DNA of 64,000 bases, from the NCBI RefSeq assembly GCF_026343335.1, contig NZ_JAPELX010000001.1:1488001-1552000 (forward strand). The letters are read 5' to 3'. The notes under the pieces were generated by a model. It saw nothing but the letters and a program-made list of their open reading frames with translations, ran no database searches and was not told the origin of the DNA. This DNA comes from Streptomyces sp. NBC_00078 (GTDB lineage Bacteria; Actinomycetota; Actinomycetes; Streptomycetales; Streptomycetaceae). Shown here in pieces: positions 9,548 through 18,915 of this stretch (position 1 is its first letter; each line of letters starts with the position of its first letter). The translations under genes were made by a program, and so were the position numbers.

Positions 9548-11413
9548 ATGGATTTCGGCTTGCAGGGCCCCGAGGCACCGGCCGACCTCGCCTGGCTGCG
9601 GGGTGTGGATGCCTACACGATGGGCGCCTATCCGCAGGCCGAGGAGGAGTTCCGGGCCGCGGTCCGGATGGATCCCGGGATGGCCGACGGCTGGCTCGGA
9701 CTGCACGCGCTGCGCGTCGACACGACGACCGCACTGTTACGGATGTTCCGGCACCGGGACCGCTTCGGGGAACAGCGCGCCCGGCACCGCCGGGCCCTCA
9801 ACTCCTGGTACTGGCTGGGCTGGTGGGTGCAGCCCGTGCTGGAGAGCCCGCGCGATCTGCTGCTCGCGCACGCCTCGCACTGGCTGGACGGCCGCCATGT
9901 CCCCGAGTTGGACCGGGCGCTCGCGGGCCTGCCGCCCGTGGACACCGACCCCCAGGTCCGCTTTCTGCACGCCTGCCGCGCCTATCTCGTCAAGGACTGG
10001 GACCAGCTCGTCCGCCACACCGACCCCCTGATCGACGACGCCCTGCTCGGCATCGAGGCGGGCCTGTTCGGCGGCATGGCGCGGGTCCGCCTGGAGACGT
10101 ACGGGCAGGCCGAACCCCTTCTGTCCACAGCCCTGATGCGCTGCCGCAGCGAGCAGCCGCAGCGCAAGGAGCTGCGTTACTGGCTCGCGCGGGCCCACGA
10201 GGGCACCGGCCGCTCGGCCGCCGCTCTCCCTCTGTACCGAGCAGTGCACCGCGTCGACCCCGCCTTCATGGACACCTCCGCCCGGCTCGCGGCGATCGCC
10301 GAGAGCGACGGGTACGACGAGGCCACCGACCTCGCGGCGATCACTCTCTCCGGTGGCCAGGACGCGCTGGAGGGCCCCGACACCCTGGACCCGCTGTTCG
10401 GCGCCGAGGGCCGGGACCTGAGGATCTCCGATTCCGACCTGCCTCCGGTGGGCCCGCTGCCGTCGGCGATCGACCCCGCGGTGCGCCACAAGACCGTCGG
10501 CCCTGCCGGCTCTCCGCTGCCCGCCGGCCCCACCGACCCCGAGCTGCTCGAAGCGGCGCTCGCCGAGCTGGAGCGCATGGTGGGCCTGGAGCCGGTGAAA
10601 CGCCAGGTCAAGGCACTGTCTGCGCAGTTGAACATGGCACGGCTGCGCACGGGCCAGGGCCTGCCGGTGCAGCCGCCCAAGCGGCACTTCGTCTTCTCCG
10701 GCCCCTCGGGCACCGGCAAGACCACGGTGGCCCGCATCCTGGGCCGTGTCTTCTACGCCCTCGGACTGCTCGGCGGCGACCACCTCGTGGAGGCCCAACG
10801 GGCCGACCTGGTGGGCGAGTACCTGGGCCAGACAGCCGTGAAGGCCAACGAACTGATCGACTCCGCGATCGGCGGTGTGCTCTTCGTCGACGAGGCGTAC
10901 TCGCTCTCCAACTCCGGCTACGGCAAGGGCGACGCGTACGGCGACGAGGCGCTGCAGGTGCTGCTGAAGCGGGCCGAGGACAACCGCGACCACCTGGTCG
11001 TCATCCTGGCCGGCTACCCGGAGGGCATGGACCGTCTGCTGGCCGCCAATCCCGGCCTTTCCTCCCGCTTCACGACCCGCGTCGACTTCCCGTCGTACCG
11101 GCCCCTCGAACTCACCTCGATCGGCGAGGTGCTGGCCACCGAGAACGGCGACGTGTGGGACGAGGAGGCCCTGGACGAGCTGCGCTCGATCGCCGGGCAC
11201 GTGGTGGACCAGGCATGGATCGACGAGCTCGGCAACGGCCGGTTCCTGCGGACTCTGTACGAGAAGAGCTGCGCCTACCGGGATCTGCGGTTGTCGACGT
11301 ATCCGGGACTGCTGTCCCGGGACGACTTGTCGACGCTGCGGCTGCCCGACCTGATGCAGGCCTACGGCGAGGTGCTGTCGGGGCGCGGCCCGCAGGATCC
11401 GTCCCCGATGTGA
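9548..11413 (+). CDS. EccA/CbbX-like AAA+ ATPase with TPR-like N-terminus
   Basis: This 621-residue protein has two parts. The N-terminal half (about 1-270) is a helical, tetratricopeptide-like array with repeated Ala/Leu/Trp spacing. The C-terminal half is a CbbX/SpoVK-type AAA+ module with Walker A GPSGTGKT at about 385-392, a VGEYLGQTA pore-loop segment, Walker B VLFVDEAY near 444-451, and the sensor/arginine-finger region NPGLSSRF. This is the architecture of EccA, the cytosolic ATPase of type VII (ESX) secretion, which acts on substrates before export. No other ESX gene (EccB, C, D, E or WXG100) is present, so the partner is unknown. GTG codons precede the ATG at 9548; the GGGGGAC spacing favours the ATG. 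Confidence 0.85.
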   Translation: MDFGLQGPEAPADLAWLRGVDAYTMGAYPQAEEEFRAAVRMDPGMADGWLGLHALRVDTTTALLRMFRHRDRFGEQRARHRRALNSWYWLGWWVQPVLESPRDLLLAHASHWLDGRHVPELDRALAGLPPVDTDPQVRFLHACRAYLVKDWDQLVRHTDPLIDDALLGIEAGLFGGMARVRLETYGQAEPLLSTALMRCRSEQPQRKELRYWLARAHEGTGRSAAALPLYRAVHRVDPAFMDTSARLAAIAESDGYDEATDLAAITLSGGQDALEGPDTLDPLFGAEGRDLRISDSDLPPVGPLPSAIDPAVRHKTVGPAGSPLPAGPTDPELLEAALAELERMVGLEPVKRQVKALSAQLNMARLRTGQGLPVQPPKRHFVFSGPSGTGKTTVARILGRVFYALGLLGGDHLVEAQRADLVGEYLGQTAVKANELIDSAIGGVLFVDEAYSLSNSGYGKGDAYGDEALQVLLKRAEDNRDHLVVILAGYPEGMDRLLAANPGLSSRFTTRVDFPSYRPLELTSIGEVLATENGDVWDEEALDELRSIAGHVVDQAWIDELGNGRFLRTLYEKSCAYRDLRLSTYPGLLSRDDLSTLRLPDLMQAYGEVLSGRGPQDPSPM

Positions 11414-11439
11414 CGGACCCACGGGCCACGGCCCGTTCG

Positions 11440-12525
11440 TCAGCCTGTCAACGCCCCTTCCGGCGCGCCGCTTACCCGCGGCTCGGTCACCTTCACCTCC
11501 GGCACTTCCCGGTGGGCGTGGTCGGTGACCTCACCGACCAGGAGCTCCAGTACGTCCTCCAGGGCGACCAGGCCGAGCACCTTGCCCGACGCGTCGGCCA
11601 CCTGGGCCAGGTGCGTGGCGGCGCGGCGCATGACCGTCAGGGCGTCGTCCAGGGGGAGTTCGGAGCGCAGCGTCGTCATGGGGCGCCACAGCTGCTGCGG
11701 CACCGCCCGGTCCGAGTCCTCCAGGTCCAGTACGTCCTTCACGTGCAGATAGCCCATGAAGGCGCCGTTCTCCGCGGCGATCGGGAAGCGGGAGTAACCG
11801 GTGCGGGCGGTGAGCTCGACGATCCGGCCCGGTGTCACCGACGGCGGAACCGTCACCAGGGACTCCCGCCCCAGGAGCACGTCCGTCACCGGGCGGGAGC
11901 CCAGTTCCAGCGCGTCCTCCAGACGTTCCTGCTCCTCGGGGTCGAGCAGGCCCGCCTGGCCGGCGTCCTCCACCAGGCGGTTGAGCTGTTCGCTGGTGAA
12001 GACCGCCTCGACCTCGTCCTTCGGCTCGACCCGGAAGAGCCGCAGGATGCCCTGGGCGCAGGCGCCGAGGGCGATGGTGATCGGCTTGCAGAGGCGCGCG
12101 AAGGCGACCAGGCCCGGCGCGAGCCACACGGCGGCCTTCTCCGGTGCCGCCATCGCGAGGTTCTTCGGGACCATCTCGCCGATGACGAGATGGAAGAAGA
12201 CGACGACGGCGAGCGCGATGACGTATCCCAGCGGGTGGATCATCCCGTCCGGGAGGTGGACCCATGCGAAGACCGGTTCCAGCAGATGCGCGACGGTCGG
12301 TTCGGCGACCGCGCCCAGGGTCAGCGAGCAGACGGTGATGCCGAACTGGGCCGCGGCCATCATCTGCGGCAGCCGCTCCAGGCCGTAGAGGACCTGGCGG
12401 GCCCGAGCGGTGCCGAGCGGTTCGATCTGGCTGCGGCGGACCGACACGAGAGCGAACTCGGCGCCGACGAAGAAGCCGTTGGCGAGGACGAGCAGCCCGG
12501 CGAACAGGAGTTGGATCACGCTCAC
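11440..12525 (-). CDS. CNNM/DUF21 and CBS-pair membrane protein (without CorC domain)
   Basis: This 361-residue hemolysin-family protein has an N-terminal DUF21 (CNNM) transmembrane domain of about three helices (residues 1-140, ANGFFVGAEFALVSVRRSQ-type start) and a CBS pair (about 200-330). It stops before the C-terminal CorC/HlyC domain that its neighbour has. Proteins of this type are linked to Mg2+ or Co2+ efflux and to magnesium homeostasis. It overlaps the upstream paralogue by four bases (GTGA), so the two are translationally coupled and may form a heteromer. The CBS pair probably senses an adenine nucleotide. The transported ion is not shown by the sequence. Confidence 0.88.
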   Translation of the reverse strand: MSVIQLLFAGLLVLANGFFVGAEFALVSVRRSQIEPLGTARARQVLYGLERLPQMMAAAQFGITVCSLTLGAVAEPTVAHLLEPVFAWVHLPDGMIHPLGYVIALAVVVFFHLVIGEMVPKNLAMAAPEKAAVWLAPGLVAFARLCKPITIALGACAQGILRLFRVEPKDEVEAVFTSEQLNRLVEDAGQAGLLDPEEQERLEDALELGSRPVTDVLLGRESLVTVPPSVTPGRIVELTARTGYSRFPIAAENGAFMGYLHVKDVLDLEDSDRAVPQQLWRPMTTLRSELPLDDALTVMRRAATHLAQVADASGKVLGLVALEDVLELLVGEVTDHAHREVPEVKVTEPRVSGAPEGALTG

Positions 12526-13847
12526 CGGGTGACCTCCACGACCGGTCCGGTCCGCACCAGGCGGACCCGCTCGGCGCGGTAGTGCCCCACGCGGCGCACG
12601 GTCAGCCGCCAGCCGGGCAGCTCCGCCCTGTCGCCGACGGCCGGGATCCGGCCGAGCCGGTCGGCGACCAGCCCGGCGACGGTCTCGTACGGCCCCTCGG
12701 GCACGTCGAGGCCTATGCGCTGCAGGATGTCGACGCGGCAGCTGCCGTCGGCGTCCCAGGAGGGCCTGCCGTCCTCCGGCGGGGCCGCGGCGAGTTCGGG
12801 CACGTCCTGCCCGTCGTGCTCGTCGCGGACCTCGCCGACGATCTCCTCGACGATGTCCTCCAGGGTCACCACGCCCGCCGTGCCGCCGTACTCGTCGACG
12901 ACGACCGCGATGGGCTGCTCGCTGCGCAGCTGGGCGAGGAGGGGCTGGACCGGCAGGGTCTCGGGGACCAGCAGCGCCGGGCGGGCGATACGGCCCACAG
13001 GGGTGCGCAGGCGGTCGTGGACCGGGACGGCCAGCGCGTCCTTGAGGTGGACCATGCCGACGATTTCGTCGATCCGCTCCTTGTAGACCGGGAAGCGGGA
13101 CAGGCCGGTGGCGCGGGTGAGGTTGACCACGTCCTCGGCGGTGGCCGTCGACTGCAGCGCACTCACCTTCACGCGCGGGGTCATGACGTGCTGCGCGGTC
13201 AGCTCTGCGAGCGACAGCGTTCGTACGAAGAGGTCGGCCGTGTCCTGTTCCAGGGCGCCGGCCTGCGCGGAGTGCCGGGCCAGCGAGACGAGTTCGCCGG
13301 GGGTGCGGGCGGAGGCCAGCCCCTCGGCGGGCTCCACGCCCAGGGCGCGGACCAGGCGGTTGGCGACCGCATTCAACGCGGCGATGACCGGTCGGAACAG
13401 CCGGGCGAACCCGTGCTGCGGGCCGGCGACGAAGCGCGCGACCTGCATCGGCTTGGACACCGCCCAGTTCTTGGGCACGAGTTCGCCGATGACCATCTGC
13501 ACGGCGGAGGCCAGCAGCATGCCGACGATCACCGCGACACCGGAGACGGCGCCCTCGGGGATGCCGATCGCGCTGAACGGGCCGTGCAGCAGCTGCGCGA
13601 GCGCGGGCTCGGCGAGCATGCCGACGACGAGGGAGGTGATGGTGATGCCGAGCTGGGTGCCGGAGAGCTGGAAGGACAGCTCCCTGAGCGACTGGGCGAC
13701 CCTGAGGGCCCGTTTGTCGCCTTCGGCTGCGGCCTTCTCGGCGTCCGTCGACTCGACCGTGACCAGGCCGAACTCGGCGGCCACGAAGAAGCCGTTGGCC
13801 AGGATCAGCAGGAGGGCCGCTCCCAGGAGCAGCAGGGGGGTGGTCAT
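12522..13847 (-). CDS. CNNM/CorC-type membrane protein with CBS pair
   Basis: This 441-residue full-length member of the hemolysin C/CorC family has a DUF21 transmembrane domain (about 1-180, including IGELVPKNWAV), a CBS pair (about 215-335, including VVVDEYGGTAGVVTLEDIVE) and a C-terminal CorC/HlyC domain (about 355-435). The family includes the Mg2+ efflux protein MpfA. It is the first gene of a two-gene unit and overlaps its shorter paralogue by four bases. ATG at 13847 gives the usual hydrophobic N-terminus. The tandem arrangement of a full and a truncated paralogue recurs in actinobacteria. Confidence 0.9.
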   Translation of the reverse strand: MTTPLLLLGAALLLILANGFFVAAEFGLVTVESTDAEKAAAEGDKRALRVAQSLRELSFQLSGTQLGITITSLVVGMLAEPALAQLLHGPFSAIGIPEGAVSGVAVIVGMLLASAVQMVIGELVPKNWAVSKPMQVARFVAGPQHGFARLFRPVIAALNAVANRLVRALGVEPAEGLASARTPGELVSLARHSAQAGALEQDTADLFVRTLSLAELTAQHVMTPRVKVSALQSTATAEDVVNLTRATGLSRFPVYKERIDEIVGMVHLKDALAVPVHDRLRTPVGRIARPALLVPETLPVQPLLAQLRSEQPIAVVVDEYGGTAGVVTLEDIVEEIVGEVRDEHDGQDVPELAAAPPEDGRPSWDADGSCRVDILQRIGLDVPEGPYETVAGLVADRLGRIPAVGDRAELPGWRLTVRRVGHYRAERVRLVRTGPVVEVTR

Positions 13848-13980
13848 GATGCCGCCGCCTCGATGGGTCGTGAGGTGGCGGCGCAGGTACTACAGGACGA
13901 TCCGTCCATCGCTGGAGGGAGTCACTCCTCGGGTAGCAGGGAGCCTCTGAGGACCGGCGGAGACCGGCGGGAGCATCAGC

Positions 13981-14009
13981 GGCGGAGGTGCAACGAAAAC
14001 GCCTCCGCC
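13981..14009. terminator. stem-loop between the PH protein and CNNM genes
   Basis: GGCGGAGG and CCTCCGCC form a perfect 8-bp stem around a 13-base loop. It lies 26 bp past the stop codon of the PH-domain gene on the minus strand and is the likely terminator of the rib-his unit. Confidence 0.6.
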
Positions 14010-14034
14010 AACAGATTAATCAAGACATGGGTCT

Positions 14035-14478
14035 CTACGGCAGATCCCTCGTCGAACGGGACTCGGCGAGGGCACGCAGGGCGCGGGCGTCGGCGATGGC
14101 ACGCTCCTTGGCGATGCCCGGCTGGATGCCGAGCGCGGGCAGGCTGGTGCCGTCGCTGAGGTCGAGGAACACCCAGGGGTCGCCGGGGCGCAGGTTCACA
14201 TGGAGGATCTCGGCCCACTCCAGGTGCCGCCTGGTGGCGATGTTGACGACGGTGACGCCTCTCTCGTCGGCGACGACCCTCACCCGGGCGAGCAGGGCCA
14301 GCACCCCGAACAGGATCGCCCCCGTGAAGACGAAACTGAGCTTCTCGCCGGGGCTGAGCTGCTCCAGGAGCAACGCGACGGTCGTGATCACCACGAAGAT
14401 CGCGGCGCCGCTCGTGAGCAGGACGGCCCGGGTGCGGCCCGGCCGGAACGTGACGGGGAGGGTAGGCAGATCGGACAT
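14035..14478 (-). CDS. membrane-anchored PH-domain protein
   Basis: This 147-residue protein has two hydrophobic helices near the N-terminus (about residues 20-40 and 48-66). A small beta-rich bacterial PH-like domain follows, with VVADERGVTVVNI and WAEILHVNL segments and ending in an RAIADARALRALA helix. Such proteins are common in actinobacteria and have no assigned role. It begins 28 bp after hisG on the same strand, so it is probably the last gene of the rib-his transcript. Nothing in the sequence ties it to histidine or riboflavin synthesis. Confidence 0.8.
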   Translation of the reverse strand: MSDLPTLPVTFRPGRTRAVLLTSGAAIFVVITTVALLLEQLSPGEKLSFVFTGAILFGVLALLARVRVVADERGVTVVNIATRRHLEWAEILHVNLRPGDPWVFLDLSDGTSLPALGIQPGIAKERAIADARALRALAESRSTRDLP

Positions 14479-14506
14479 CTTCCGGTGTCTCTCGGGTCGC
14501 CGTCCG

Positions 14507-15364
14507 TCAGAGACGGCAGGCGTGGATGGCCGTGGTCAGGATGGCCCGCGCGCCGATGTCGTACAGGTCGTCCATGATCCGCTGGGCTTCCTTGGCCGGG
14601 ACCATCGCACGGACGGCGACCCAGCCCTCGTTGTGCAGCGGGGAGACGGTCGGCGACTCGAGGCCCGGGGTCAGCGCGACGGCCTTCTCCAGCTGCTCGA
14701 CGCGGCAGTCGTAGTCCATCATCACGTACGTCCGCGCCACCAGGACGCCCTGCAAACGGCGCAGGAACTGCTGAACCTTTGGCTCGGCAGCCTCCTCACC
14801 GTCGGCGCCGGTGCGGCGGATGACGACGGCCTCGGACTTCATGATCGGTTCGCCGAAGACCTCCAGGCCCGCGTTGCGCAGGCTGGTGCCGGTCTCGACG
14901 ACATCGGCGATGACCTCGGCGACGCCCAGCTCGATGGCGGTCTCGACCGCTCCGTCCAGGTGGACGACGGAGGCGTCGACACCGCTGTCGGCGAGGTGCT
15001 TGGCGACGATGCCCTCGTAGGAGGTGGCGACCGTCTTGCCCGTCAGGTCCTCGATGCCGTTCGCGGTGCCCGGCTTGGACGCGAAGCGGAAGGTGGAGCG
15101 GGCGAAGCCCAGCGGGAGGATCTCCTCGGCATTGGCGTCCGAGTCGACCAGCAGGTCGCGGCCGGTGATGCCGATGTCGAGGCGGCCGGAGGAGACGTAG
15201 ATCGCGATGTCGCGGGGGCGGAGGTAGAAGAACTCGACCTCGTTGGTCGGGTCGACGATCCGCAGCTCCTTGGACTCACGGCGCTGCTGGTAGCCGGCCT
15301 CATGCAGCATCTCCGCCGCAGGGCCTGACAGGGAACCCTTGTTGGGGACGGCGATGCGCAGCAT
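14507..15364 (-). CDS. hisG: ATP phosphoribosyltransferase, long form
   Basis: HisG catalyses the first step of histidine synthesis, joining ATP and PRPP. At 285 residues it is the long, HisZ-independent form, with an N-terminal periplasmic-binding-protein-like catalytic part (starting LRIAVPNKGSLSG) and a C-terminal ACT-like regulatory domain (about 210-285). That domain normally mediates histidine feedback inhibition. The GITGRDLL segment and the EVIADVVETGTSL PRPP-binding loop are intact. It follows hisE by 47 bp on the same strand, downstream of the riboflavin genes. Confidence 0.96.
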   Translation of the reverse strand: MLRIAVPNKGSLSGPAAEMLHEAGYQQRRESKELRIVDPTNEVEFFYLRPRDIAIYVSSGRLDIGITGRDLLVDSDANAEEILPLGFARSTFRFASKPGTANGIEDLTGKTVATSYEGIVAKHLADSGVDASVVHLDGAVETAIELGVAEVIADVVETGTSLRNAGLEVFGEPIMKSEAVVIRRTGADGEEAAEPKVQQFLRRLQGVLVARTYVMMDYDCRVEQLEKAVALTPGLESPTVSPLHNEGWVAVRAMVPAKEAQRIMDDLYDIGARAILTTAIHACRL

Positions 15365-15411
15365 GAGGTCGGCTTCCTTCGTTCGTTCGTACGGGATGGG
15401 GAGCGTGCGGC

Positions 15412-15684
15412 TCAGAGGTGGGCGTAGACGTCGTCCAGGGAGATCCCGCGGGCGACCATCATCACCTGTACGTGGTAGAGCAGCTGCGAGATCTCCTCGG
15501 CGGCCGCTTCCTTGCCCTCGTACTCGGCGGCCATCCAGACCTCGGCGGCCTCTTCGACGACCTTCTTGCCGATGGCATGGACGCCCTTGCCGACCAGTTC
15601 TGCGGTGCGGGAAGTGGCGGGGTCGCCGTGGGCGGCCTTCTGCTGGAGCTCGGTGAACAGCTCCTCGAACGTCTTATTGGACAT
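15412..15684 (-). CDS. hisE: phosphoribosyl-ATP pyrophosphatase
   Basis: HisE hydrolyses phosphoribosyl-ATP to phosphoribosyl-AMP, the second step of histidine synthesis. The 90-residue all-alpha protein has the family pattern with [26 protein letters not shown] and a terminal [13 protein letters not shown] helix. The acidic residues of EEAAE and the later EE pair bind Mg2+. I chose the ATG at 15684 over the GTG 12 bp upstream because the shorter start gives the common [10 protein letters not shown]-terminus. It lies 34 bp after ribH and 47 bp before hisG. Confidence 0.95.
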   Translation of the reverse strand: MSNKTFEELFTELQQKAAHGDPATSRTAELVGKGVHAIGKKVVEEAAEVWMAAEYEGKEAAAEEISQLLYHVQVMMVARGISLDDVYAHL

Positions 15685-15718
15685 GGTGGCGCCCACTTTA
15701 CGCGGTGTGCCGACCGGC

Positions 15719-16204
15719 CTAGCGCCATGGTTCGGATACTGAGCGGAGGGTGGCCGCGGTCGCCACCGCCGCCGTCACCGCCTCGTGCCCCTTGTCCTCG
15801 TTCGAGCCCTCGATTCCGGCCCGGTCCAGGGCCTGCTCCTCGGTGTCGCAGGTCAGCAGGCCGAAGCCGACGGGGACGCCGGTGTCGACGGAGACCTGGG
15901 TGAGGCCCTGGGTCACGCCCTGGCACACGTACTCGAAGTGGGGGGTGCCGCCCCGGATCACGACGCCGAGGGCGACGATCGCGTCGTAGCCGCGGCCCGC
16001 GAGGACCTTGGCGACGACCGGGAGTTCCCAGCTGCCGGGGACCCGCAGCAGGGTCGGCTCGTCGATCCCCAGGTCGTGCAGGGCGCGCAGGGCGCCGTCC
16101 ACCAGGCCGTCCATCACCTTTTCGTGCCACTGCGCAGCGATGACGGCGACCCGCAGGTCACCCACGTTGCGTACGGACAGTTCCGGTGCGCCCTTGCCGC
16201 TCAC
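15719..16204 (-). CDS. ribH: 6,7-dimethyl-8-ribityllumazine synthase
   Basis: RibH condenses 5-amino-6-ribitylaminouracil with 3,4-dihydroxy-2-butanone 4-phosphate, the penultimate step of riboflavin synthesis. At 161 residues it has the usual length. Visible motifs are the aromatic AAQWHEKV substrate site, [21 protein letters not shown] with the catalytic His, and the phosphate-binding region near [11 protein letters not shown]. Members usually assemble as pentamers or 60-mers. It follows ribBA by 35 bp in the FMN-riboswitch-controlled unit. Confidence 0.97.
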   Translation of the reverse strand: MSGKGAPELSVRNVGDLRVAVIAAQWHEKVMDGLVDGALRALHDLGIDEPTLLRVPGSWELPVVAKVLAGRGYDAIVALGVVIRGGTPHFEYVCQGVTQGLTQVSVDTGVPVGFGLLTCDTEEQALDRAGIEGSNEDKGHEAVTAAVATAATLRSVSEPWR

Positions 16205-16239
16205 GTTCTCTTGTCTCCTCGTGACGTCTGACGGTCGTT

Positions 16240-17529
16240 TTACTGGGTGCTGCAGGTGGACACGGGGGCCGTGTCCAGCCAGGGCAGGTCGTGTCCCATC
16301 CGGTCCCGCTTGGTGCGCAGGTAGCGGAGGTTGTGCTCGCCCGCCTGTACGGGCATCGGCTCGCGGCCGGTGACCTTGAGTCCGTGGCGGACGAGCGCGT
16401 CGGTCTTGGCGGGGTTGTTGGTCATCAGGCGCAGGCTGTGGACGCCGAGGTCCTCCAGGATCTGCGCGCCGGCGCCGTAGTCCCGGGCGTCGGCGGGCAG
16501 GCCGAGTTCGAGGTTGGCGTCGAGGGTGTCACGGCCGCGCTCCTGGAGCTCGTAGGCGCGCAGCTTGGACAGCAGGCCGATGCCGCGCCCCTCGTGGCCG
16601 CGCAGATAGACGACCACTCCCCTTCGCTCGGCCTGGATGCGCTCCAGGGAGGCTTCCAGCTGGGGGCCGCAGTCGCAGCGCAGGGAGGCGAAGATGTCGC
16701 CGGTCAGGCACTCGGAGTGGACGCGGACCAGGACGTCCTCGCCGTCGCCGAGCTCGCCGTGCACGAGGGCGACGTGCTCGACGCCGTCGACGGTGGAGCG
16801 GTAGCCGTAGGCCGTGAACTCGCCGTAGACAGTGGGCAGTTGGGTCTCGGCCTCGCGGCGGACGGTGGGCTCGGAGGTGCGGCGGTAGGCGATCAGGTCC
16901 TCGATGGAGATGATCGTCAGGCCGTGCTTGCGGGCGAACGGGATCAGCTCGGGCAGGCGCAGCATCCGGCCGTCCTCGCCGGCGATCTCGACGATCGCGC
17001 CGGCCGGCCGCAGCCCCGCGAGGCGGGCGAGGTCGACGGCGGCCTCGGTGTGGCCGTCGCGGGTCAGGACACCGCCGGGCCTGGCGCGCAGCGGGAAGAT
17101 GTGGCCGGGGCGCACGAAGTCACCCGCCTCGGCGTCGCCGCTCGCCAGCAGCTGGAGCGTGGTCGCGCGGTCGGCGGCCGAGATGCCGGTGGTGACGCCG
17201 TGCGCGGCGGAGGCGTCCACGGAGACGGTGAACGCCGTCTTCATCGACTCGGTGTTGTCCGCGACCATCTGCGGGAGTTCGAGCCGGTCCAGCTCCTCGC
17301 CCTCCATGGGGGCGCAGATCAGGCCGCGGCACTCGCTCATCATGAAGGCGACGATCTCGGGGGTGACCTTCTCGGCGGCGACGACCAGGTCGCCCTCGTT
17401 CTCACGGTCCTCGTCGTCGACGACCACGATCGGGCGGCCGGCGGCGATGTCGGTGATGGCCTGCTCGATCGGGTCGAGCGACCAGTCCTCGATGCCGTCT
17501 GCGGTGTAGAGAATCGGTGCCGATGTCAT
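16240..17529 (-). CDS. ribBA: bifunctional 3,4-dihydroxy-2-butanone-4-phosphate synthase / GTP cyclohydrolase II
   Basis: This 429-residue fusion starts both branches of riboflavin synthesis. The RibB half (about 1-215) has the acidic Mg-binding motif [12 protein letters not shown] at 38-49, [13 protein letters not shown] near 143-155 and GHTEA at 159-163. The RibA half (about 220-429) has the zinc cysteines C274, C285 and C287 in [15 protein letters not shown], and the [10 protein letters not shown] loop. It uses ribulose 5-phosphate and GTP. The start codon overlaps the ribM stop by four bases, which indicates translational coupling. Confidence 0.97.
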   Translation of the reverse strand: MTSAPILYTADGIEDWSLDPIEQAITDIAAGRPIVVVDDEDRENEGDLVVAAEKVTPEIVAFMMSECRGLICAPMEGEELDRLELPQMVADNTESMKTAFTVSVDASAAHGVTTGISAADRATTLQLLASGDAEAGDFVRPGHIFPLRARPGGVLTRDGHTEAAVDLARLAGLRPAGAIVEIAGEDGRMLRLPELIPFARKHGLTIISIEDLIAYRRTSEPTVRREAETQLPTVYGEFTAYGYRSTVDGVEHVALVHGELGDGEDVLVRVHSECLTGDIFASLRCDCGPQLEASLERIQAERRGVVVYLRGHEGRGIGLLSKLRAYELQERGRDTLDANLELGLPADARDYGAGAQILEDLGVHSLRLMTNNPAKTDALVRHGLKVTGREPMPVQAGEHNLRYLRTKRDRMGHDLPWLDTAPVSTCSTQ

Positions 17530-18167
17530 GCCGGCGCTCCTTCCAGGACGGGCCGCGCGCTGTCACGGGAGCGCAGCCACCAGTCGCGCATGCCCCACAG
17601 GACGAGCGCGCCGTAGATGACGTAGACGAAGCCGGAGAAGGCGTAGCCGTTGGCGAAGTTGAGGGGGACGCCGACCACGTCGACCAGGAGCCAGGCGATC
17701 CAGAACTCGACCATGCCGCGGGCCTGGGCGTACATGGCGACGATGGTGCCGACGAAGATGTAGGCGTCCGGCCAGGGGTCCCAGGACAGGGACGGGTAGG
17801 CCTTGAAGAGCAGGGCGACCGCGACCGTGCCGACGGCGGCGGCGGCGACCATCGCGCCGCGCTCGCGCCAGGTGGCGAACCGCGGGGTGATGTGACCGTC
17901 GGCGGACCGGCCCTTGTCGCGGTTCCACTGCCACCAGCCGTACAGGGCGACGACCATGACGACGACCTGCTTGCCGGCGCTGCCGGCGAGGTGGCCGTAG
18001 AAGGCGATGAAGAGGACCAGGCCGGAGAGGAACTGCACCGGCCAGGTCATCAGCGAGCGCCGCCAGCCGAGGGCCAGGGTGATCAGGCCGAGGATGTTGC
18101 CGATCATGTCCGACCAGATGATGTGCTGGTCGAGGAGGGTGAAGGCCTCCGAGTTCAGCCAGTTCAC
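17526..18167 (-). CDS. ribM: PnuC-family riboflavin transporter RibM
   Basis: This 213-residue membrane protein of the PnuC family has about seven hydrophobic segments. FNG-type residues ([11 protein letters not shown]) lie late in the sequence and [11 protein letters not shown] lies in the middle. Annotation pipelines often call such proteins nicotinamide mononucleotide transporters. Position inside an FMN-riboswitch rib unit, and the known ribM of Streptomyces davawensis, argue for riboflavin uptake instead. The GTG at 18167 has AGGGGGCGG upstream and overlaps the ribE stop by four bases. The downstream ribBA gene overlaps its stop in turn. The transport substrate is inferred from context and not from residues. 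Confidence 0.9.
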   Translation of the reverse strand: MNWLNSEAFTLLDQHIIWSDMIGNILGLITLALGWRRSLMTWPVQFLSGLVLFIAFYGHLAGSAGKQVVVMVVALYGWWQWNRDKGRSADGHITPRFATWRERGAMVAAAAVGTVAVALLFKAYPSLSWDPWPDAYIFVGTIVAMYAQARGMVEFWIAWLLVDVVGVPLNFANGYAFSGFVYVIYGALVLWGMRDWWLRSRDSARPVLEGAPA

Positions 18168-18769
18168 CGGGCCGCCCCCTGGCTGTTGGCGAGCAGCCGC
18201 TCGACGTACTTGGCGACGATGTCGACCTCGAGGTTGACCGGGTCGCCGGGCTGCTTGCGGCCGAGCGTGGTCAGGGCGAGGGTGGTGGGGATCAGGCTGA
18301 CCGTGAAGTGGTCGGGGCCCGCGTCGACCACGGTGAGGCTGATGCCGTCGACCGTGATGGAGCCCTTCTCGACGACGTAGCGGGTCAGGTCCGCGGGCAG
18401 CGAGACCTTCACGATCTCCCAGTGCTCGGAGGGCTTGCGCTCCAGGACCTTGCCCGTGCCGTCGACATGGCCCTGGACGATGTGGCCGCCGAGGCGCGCG
18501 CCCACGGCCATCGGGCGTTCGAGGTTGACGCGGGAGCCGACGGCGAGGGCGCCGAGGCTGGATCGGTCGAGGGTCTCCGCCATGACGTCGGCGGTGAACT
18601 CGTCGCCTTCGTGGTCGACGACGGTGAGGCAGACGCCGTTCACCGCGATGGAGTCTCCGTGCTTGGCACCCTCGGTGACGACGGGGCCGCGCAGACGGAA
18701 GCGACACGCATCGCCGAGGTTCTCGACGGCGGTGATCTCGCCCAGCTCTTCGACGATTCCGGTGAACAC
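18164..18769 (-). CDS. ribE: riboflavin synthase, alpha chain
   Basis: Riboflavin synthase dismutates two lumazine molecules to riboflavin. The 201-residue protein shows the two homologous lumazine-binding barrels (about 1-95 and 96-190), each with a VNG/DGISLTVV-type motif: GDSIAVNGVCLTVV and GSITVDGISLTVV. The GTG at 18769 follows AGGAGGACCC and gives the invariant FTGIVEELG N-terminus. Open frame further upstream is riboswitch RNA. This is the first gene of the unit and is directly controlled by the FMN aptamer. Confidence 0.97.
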   Translation of the reverse strand: MFTGIVEELGEITAVENLGDACRFRLRGPVVTEGAKHGDSIAVNGVCLTVVDHEGDEFTADVMAETLDRSSLGALAVGSRVNLERPMAVGARLGGHIVQGHVDGTGKVLERKPSEHWEIVKVSLPADLTRYVVEKGSITVDGISLTVVDAGPDHFTVSLIPTTLALTTLGRKQPGDPVNLEVDIVAKYVERLLANSQGAAR

Positions 18770-18915
18770 TTCCCGGGTCCTCCTGCCTCTTCGGGCACGG
18801 ACTCCGGGGCTGTCGATGACGACAGAATGTACGAGCGAGAACACCGGGGGCGACGCCGGACGCAACCGTCCCGAAGGACGGACCGATACGGCGGCGCGCA
18901 CGAATGCCCGCCCGC

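Noticed and set aside
9316..12582. A 1088-codon open frame on the plus strand
   Set aside because: It overlaps the AAA+ ATPase in another frame and then runs antisense through a CNNM gene. The ATPase motifs lie in the other frame.
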